Source of the DNA: Streptomyces sp. R41
GTDB lineage: Bacteria; Actinomycetota; Actinomycetes; Streptomycetales; Streptomycetaceae
Direction of reading: 5' to 3'
Length of the DNA stretch: 64,000 bases
Assembly (NCBI RefSeq): GCF_041053055.1
Contig: NZ_CP163443.1
Location: 5,749,001 to 5,813,000 of the forward strand
Shown in pieces: positions 61,486-64,000 of this stretch; the first letter of the stretch is position 1, and each line of letters starts with the position of its first letter. The notes beneath the pieces were generated by a model. It was not told the origin of the DNA, did no database searches, and saw nothing but the letters and a program-made list of their open reading frames with translations. The position numbers were made by a program, and so were the translations under genes.

Positions 61486-63102
61486 ATGTCCGCAGAACGC
61501 GCACCATCGCCCACGAGGTGGTGGACACTCGGGATCGTCGCGTTGGGCACGTTCATGCTGATGCTCGATCTGAGCGTGGTGTCCATCGCTCTGCCGCAGA
61601 TCCACGAGTCCCTGGGCAGCAGCTTCTCCGACCTGCAATGGGTGTTCGACGCCTACGCCCTCACGCTCGCGATCTTCCTGGTGGCGGCGGGCTCACTCGC
61701 CGACCGGATCGGCCGCAAGAAGCTCTTCCAGGTGGGCTTCGCCATCTTCACCGCTGCTTCTTTAGCCTGTGGCCTGGCCGATGGTGCCGGGGCGCTGAGC
61801 TCCTTCCGCGCCATCCAGGGCATCGGTGCCGCCATCATGTTCGCGGTCGGTCCGGCGATGCTCAGCCATGAATTCCACGGCAAGGAGCGGGCGACAGCCT
61901 TCACCGCCTTCGGCGCCGCTGTCGGTCTCGCCGTCGCCACCGGCCCGCTCATCGGCGGCTCGCTGATCAACTCGCTGTCCTGGCGCTGGATCTTCTACAT
62001 CAACGTGCCGGTCGGTGTCGTCGCCATCCTCATCGGCGCCCTGCGCGTCCGGGAGTCGCTCAACAAGCGGGCCCACCCCACCGACTGGGCCGGCCTCGCC
62101 ACCTTCAGCATCGCGCTCGCGGCACTGGTCTTCGCCACCATCCGCGCGCCCGAGGAGGGCTGGACCAGCGCCACCACGCTGGGTCTCTACGCGGCCAGTG
62201 CGATCTTCCTGGTCCTGTTCGTGGCCATCGAGCGGCGGCTGGGCGAGCGCGCCATGATCGACCTGGCGTTCTTCCGCAACCCCACCTTCGTCGGCATCTC
62301 CCTCGTCGCCATGATCGGCAACGCCGGAGCCCTGCCTTCGGTGTTCTTCGAGACCAGCTACCTCGAGAACATGCTGCATGTGGACGCCTGGGGCACTGGC
62401 CTGCGCTTCCTGCCGCTGACGGGCGCGATGTTCGTGGCCGGCGCCATCGGCGGCGGCCTCATCGGCAAGGTCCCCTTCCGAGTGCTGCTGGGTGGCTCGA
62501 CCCTGGTCATGGCCATCGGCATTCTGTGCCTGAACCTGACGGAGGCCGACTCGTCCTGGACCGTGCTCATCCCGGCGCTGGTCATCGCCGGCATCGGCAT
62601 GGGCGCCTTCAACCCGGCCCGGGCGGCGCTGGCCATCGGTGTCACGGAGCCGGCCAAGTCCGGTGTGGCCTCCGGCATCAACGAGACCTTCCAGCAGGTC
62701 GGCATCGCGGTCGGTATCGCCGGCGTGGGCGCGTTCTTCCAGAACCGCGTGTCCAATGACTTCACCTCCTCCGAGGCCGGCAAGCAGATGGGGCACGATG
62801 CCGCGGAGCAGGCCTCCCACGGCATCAGCGCCGGAGGACTCGACGCCGTCGCGAAGGCCGCGGGACCCCTGCACGACCGGGTACTGGCCGCCGGGCAGGA
62901 CGCGTTCATGAGCGCCTTCCACAGTGCCATGACCCTGAGCGCGATCCTCGGGTTCGTCGCCGCGTTCATCGGCTTCCTCATGCTGCGTACGCAGGACCTG
63001 CACTCCAGTGCGCTGTCGACGATTCCGCCGGACGTCGACGAGGACGGCGAGGTACGGCCGGGCGACGCGTCGCCGGACGTCGCGGTGGGCGTGTCCGCCT
63101 GA
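61486..63102 (+). CDS. EmrB/QacA-type drug exporter, 14 TM helices (538 aa)
   Basis: DHA2-family MFS protein. LMLDLSVVSIALPQI in helix 1, LADRIGRKKLF in loop 2-3 and motif C AVATGPLIGGSL in helix 5 are all present, with 14 hydrophobic helices. It exports drugs or metabolites by proton antiport. The ATG at 61486 (MSAERAPS) has TTGGAG at normal spacing. Divergent from nothing and directly behind marR, it is the likely self-resistance pump for the NRPS product. Confidence 0.93.
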   Translation: MSAERAPSPTRWWTLGIVALGTFMLMLDLSVVSIALPQIHESLGSSFSDLQWVFDAYALTLAIFLVAAGSLADRIGRKKLFQVGFAIFTAASLACGLADGAGALSSFRAIQGIGAAIMFAVGPAMLSHEFHGKERATAFTAFGAAVGLAVATGPLIGGSLINSLSWRWIFYINVPVGVVAILIGALRVRESLNKRAHPTDWAGLATFSIALAALVFATIRAPEEGWTSATTLGLYAASAIFLVLFVAIERRLGERAMIDLAFFRNPTFVGISLVAMIGNAGALPSVFFETSYLENMLHVDAWGTGLRFLPLTGAMFVAGAIGGGLIGKVPFRVLLGGSTLVMAIGILCLNLTEADSSWTVLIPALVIAGIGMGAFNPARAALAIGVTEPAKSGVASGINETFQQVGIAVGIAGVGAFFQNRVSNDFTSSEAGKQMGHDAAEQASHGISAGGLDAVAKAAGPLHDRVLAAGQDAFMSAFHSAMTLSAILGFVAAFIGFLMLRTQDLHSSALSTIPPDVDEDGEVRPGDASPDVAVGVSA

Positions 63103-63152
63103 CGCAGGCTTGGACGGGACCGGCTGACGACGCCGGGCCCTCCCCCTCAGTC

Positions 63153-63192
63153 ACCGTCCCGGTGGTTTGTTCCCCCGCGCCACCGGGACGGT
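63153..63192. terminator. Bidirectional terminator between convergent genes
   Basis: Perfect 13-bp arms (ACCGTCCCGGTGG and complement) enclose 14 bases. It lies between the exporter stop and the end of the convergent ABC permease gene. Confidence 0.75.
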
Positions 63193-63307
63193 TCACCGCG
63201 TGAATCCGTAGGACGCCTTCGCCTCGGGCGGCAGTGTCGTAGGGGCCATCCCCACCGCCACAGCCGCTTGGCCGTCAGGAGGAGCCGTCACCAGGCAGCG
63301 TGATGCG

Positions 63308-64000
63308 TCAGGCCTTGATGGTTCCGGTGGTGAGGCCGCCGGTGATGAAGCGTTGGAAGACGGCGAAGACGCAGACCACGGGGATGCTGATGAGAGTGGC
63401 GGTGGCCATCAAGGCTCCCCATGCGGTTCCGTGTTGGCCGACGAAGGCGCTGAGCAGGACCGTGACCGGTTGTACGTCGGGCTTCTCGGCGAGCGTGAGG
63501 CCGAAGACGAACTCGCCCCAGCCGATCAGGAAGGAGAGTCCGGCCACCGCGACCAGGCCGGGCACCATGATCGGGAGGACGATGCGGAGCAGTACGCCCA
63601 TCGGGCCGCAGCCGTCGACCAGGGCCGCTTCCTCCAGTTCCCTGGGGACGCTGCGCAGCACCGGGCGCAGCACGATCACCGCGAAGGGCAGCGTGAGGGT
63701 GGTGTCCGCGGCGATCAGTCCCAGATACGTGTCGTCGAGTCCGGCCCGGCGTTCGAGGATGAACAGCGGTGCCGCGAGCACGATGCTGGGCGGCAGTTGG
63801 GCGATGAGGAGTACGAGCACCATGGTGCCGGAGCCGCGCATCGGGATGCGGGCGAGCGCGTAGGCGAGAGGGACGCCCAGCAGCAGGGTGAGCGCGACCA
63901 CTCCGCAGGAGATCACCAGGCTGTTGAACAAGGCCTGGAGCAGTGCGCCGTCGGACAGCGCCCTCGCGTAGTTCTCCGTGGTGGCCGGGGCGGGGACCCA
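63308..64000 (-). CDS. ABC transporter permease, sugar type (MalG-like), 5' end beyond window
   Basis: Open to the right edge; 230 codons are visible to the stop at 63308. Membrane helices and the EAA loop EELEEAALVDGCGPMGVLLRI (first 20 residues EELEEAALVDGCGPMGVLLR) are typical of MalG-type inner-membrane permeases of carbohydrate ABC importers. The upstream frame continues TTENYARALSD, which fits the family N-terminus, so the start is outside the window. Its ATPase and binding protein genes are not visible. Confidence 0.88.
   Translation of the reverse strand, partial: WVPAPATTENYARALSDGALLQALFNSLVISCGVVALTLLLGVPLAYALARIPMRGSGTMVLVLLIAQLPPSIVLAAPLFILERRAGLDDTYLGLIAADTTLTLPFAVIVLRPVLRSVPRELEEAALVDGCGPMGVLLRIVLPIMVPGLVAVAGLSFLIGWGEFVFGLTLAEKPDVQPVTVLLSAFVGQHGTAWGALMATATLISIPVVCVFAVFQRFITGGLTTGTIKA

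Overview
The window is high-GC actinomycete DNA, almost certainly from a Streptomyces. Evidence: strong G/C bias at third codon positions, GTG and TTG starts behind GGAGG-type ribosome sites, a soluble Ser/Thr kinase, DUF433/PIN and DUF6233 families, MFS exporters and secondary-metabolite genes. It reads as an accessory region: defence genes, then stacked integrated elements, then two biosynthetic loci.

Region 1 (1-22.1 kb) is defence and regulation. A leftward set starts from a promoter at about 6.67 kb: a 109-aa protein, a DGQHR-domain (DndB-like) protein, an RNase H-like protein, two membrane-anchored proteins and a CxxC-containing Rad50/SMC-like ATPase that runs off the left edge. Rightward come an HTH-N6-methylase-specificity fusion and a complete type I restriction system (hsdM, hsdS, hsdR) closed by a strong terminator. 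Then follow a 436-aa membrane/coiled-coil protein, a broken anti-sigma-type ATPase, a Ser/Thr kinase with a repeat tail and a decayed copy of that tail, an OGG-fold protein and a DUF433/PIN toxin-antitoxin pair.

Region 2 (22.3-48.2 kb) is a stack of integrated DNA. An IS256-family element (22323-23750, 8-bp target duplication) lies just left of the first of three identical 44-bp copies of the 3' half of a tRNA-Thr(CGT) gene (23816, 39304, 48124). These look like attachment-site remnants of successive integrations; an intact tRNA should lie left of the window. The first two copies begin a 591-bp direct repeat with one mismatch. Between copies 1 and 2 sit two gene fragments (HsdR, Nudix) and a coherent biosynthetic cluster. 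Its leftward operon is two ATP-grasp ligases plus an MFS transporter. Its rightward operon is NeuB-like synthase, SDR, transketolase, RraA-like aldolase, RmlD-like reductase, aldonolactone-oxidase-like flavoprotein, HAD phosphatase, class IV aminotransferase and a CDP-alcohol phosphatidyltransferase. I infer that a 3-deoxy-2-ulosonic acid made by the NeuB-like enzyme is remodelled, transaminated to an amino acid, joined by ATP-grasp chemistry and exported. I do not recognise this cluster. Between copies 2 and 3 are IS remnants, an IS3 element, an HNH nuclease, pseudogene fragments (DUF6233, DUF1275, P450) and a P-loop protein with seven near-identical 96-bp repeats.

Region 3 (48.3-63.2 kb) is a leftward NRPS/fatty-acyl cluster: acyl-CoA dehydrogenase-like protein, stand-alone carrier protein, C-A-PCP-TE NRPS, SRPBCC protein, two ketosynthases flanking a PurU homologue, and an NADP/F420-type oxidoreductase. 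A MarR regulator and a 14-TM exporter lie on the other strand. The TE carries Cys instead of Ser at its nucleophile position, and one ketosynthase carries Asn instead of the first catalytic His. A sugar-type ABC permease enters from the right edge. No rRNA, complete tRNA, CRISPR array or integrase gene was found.
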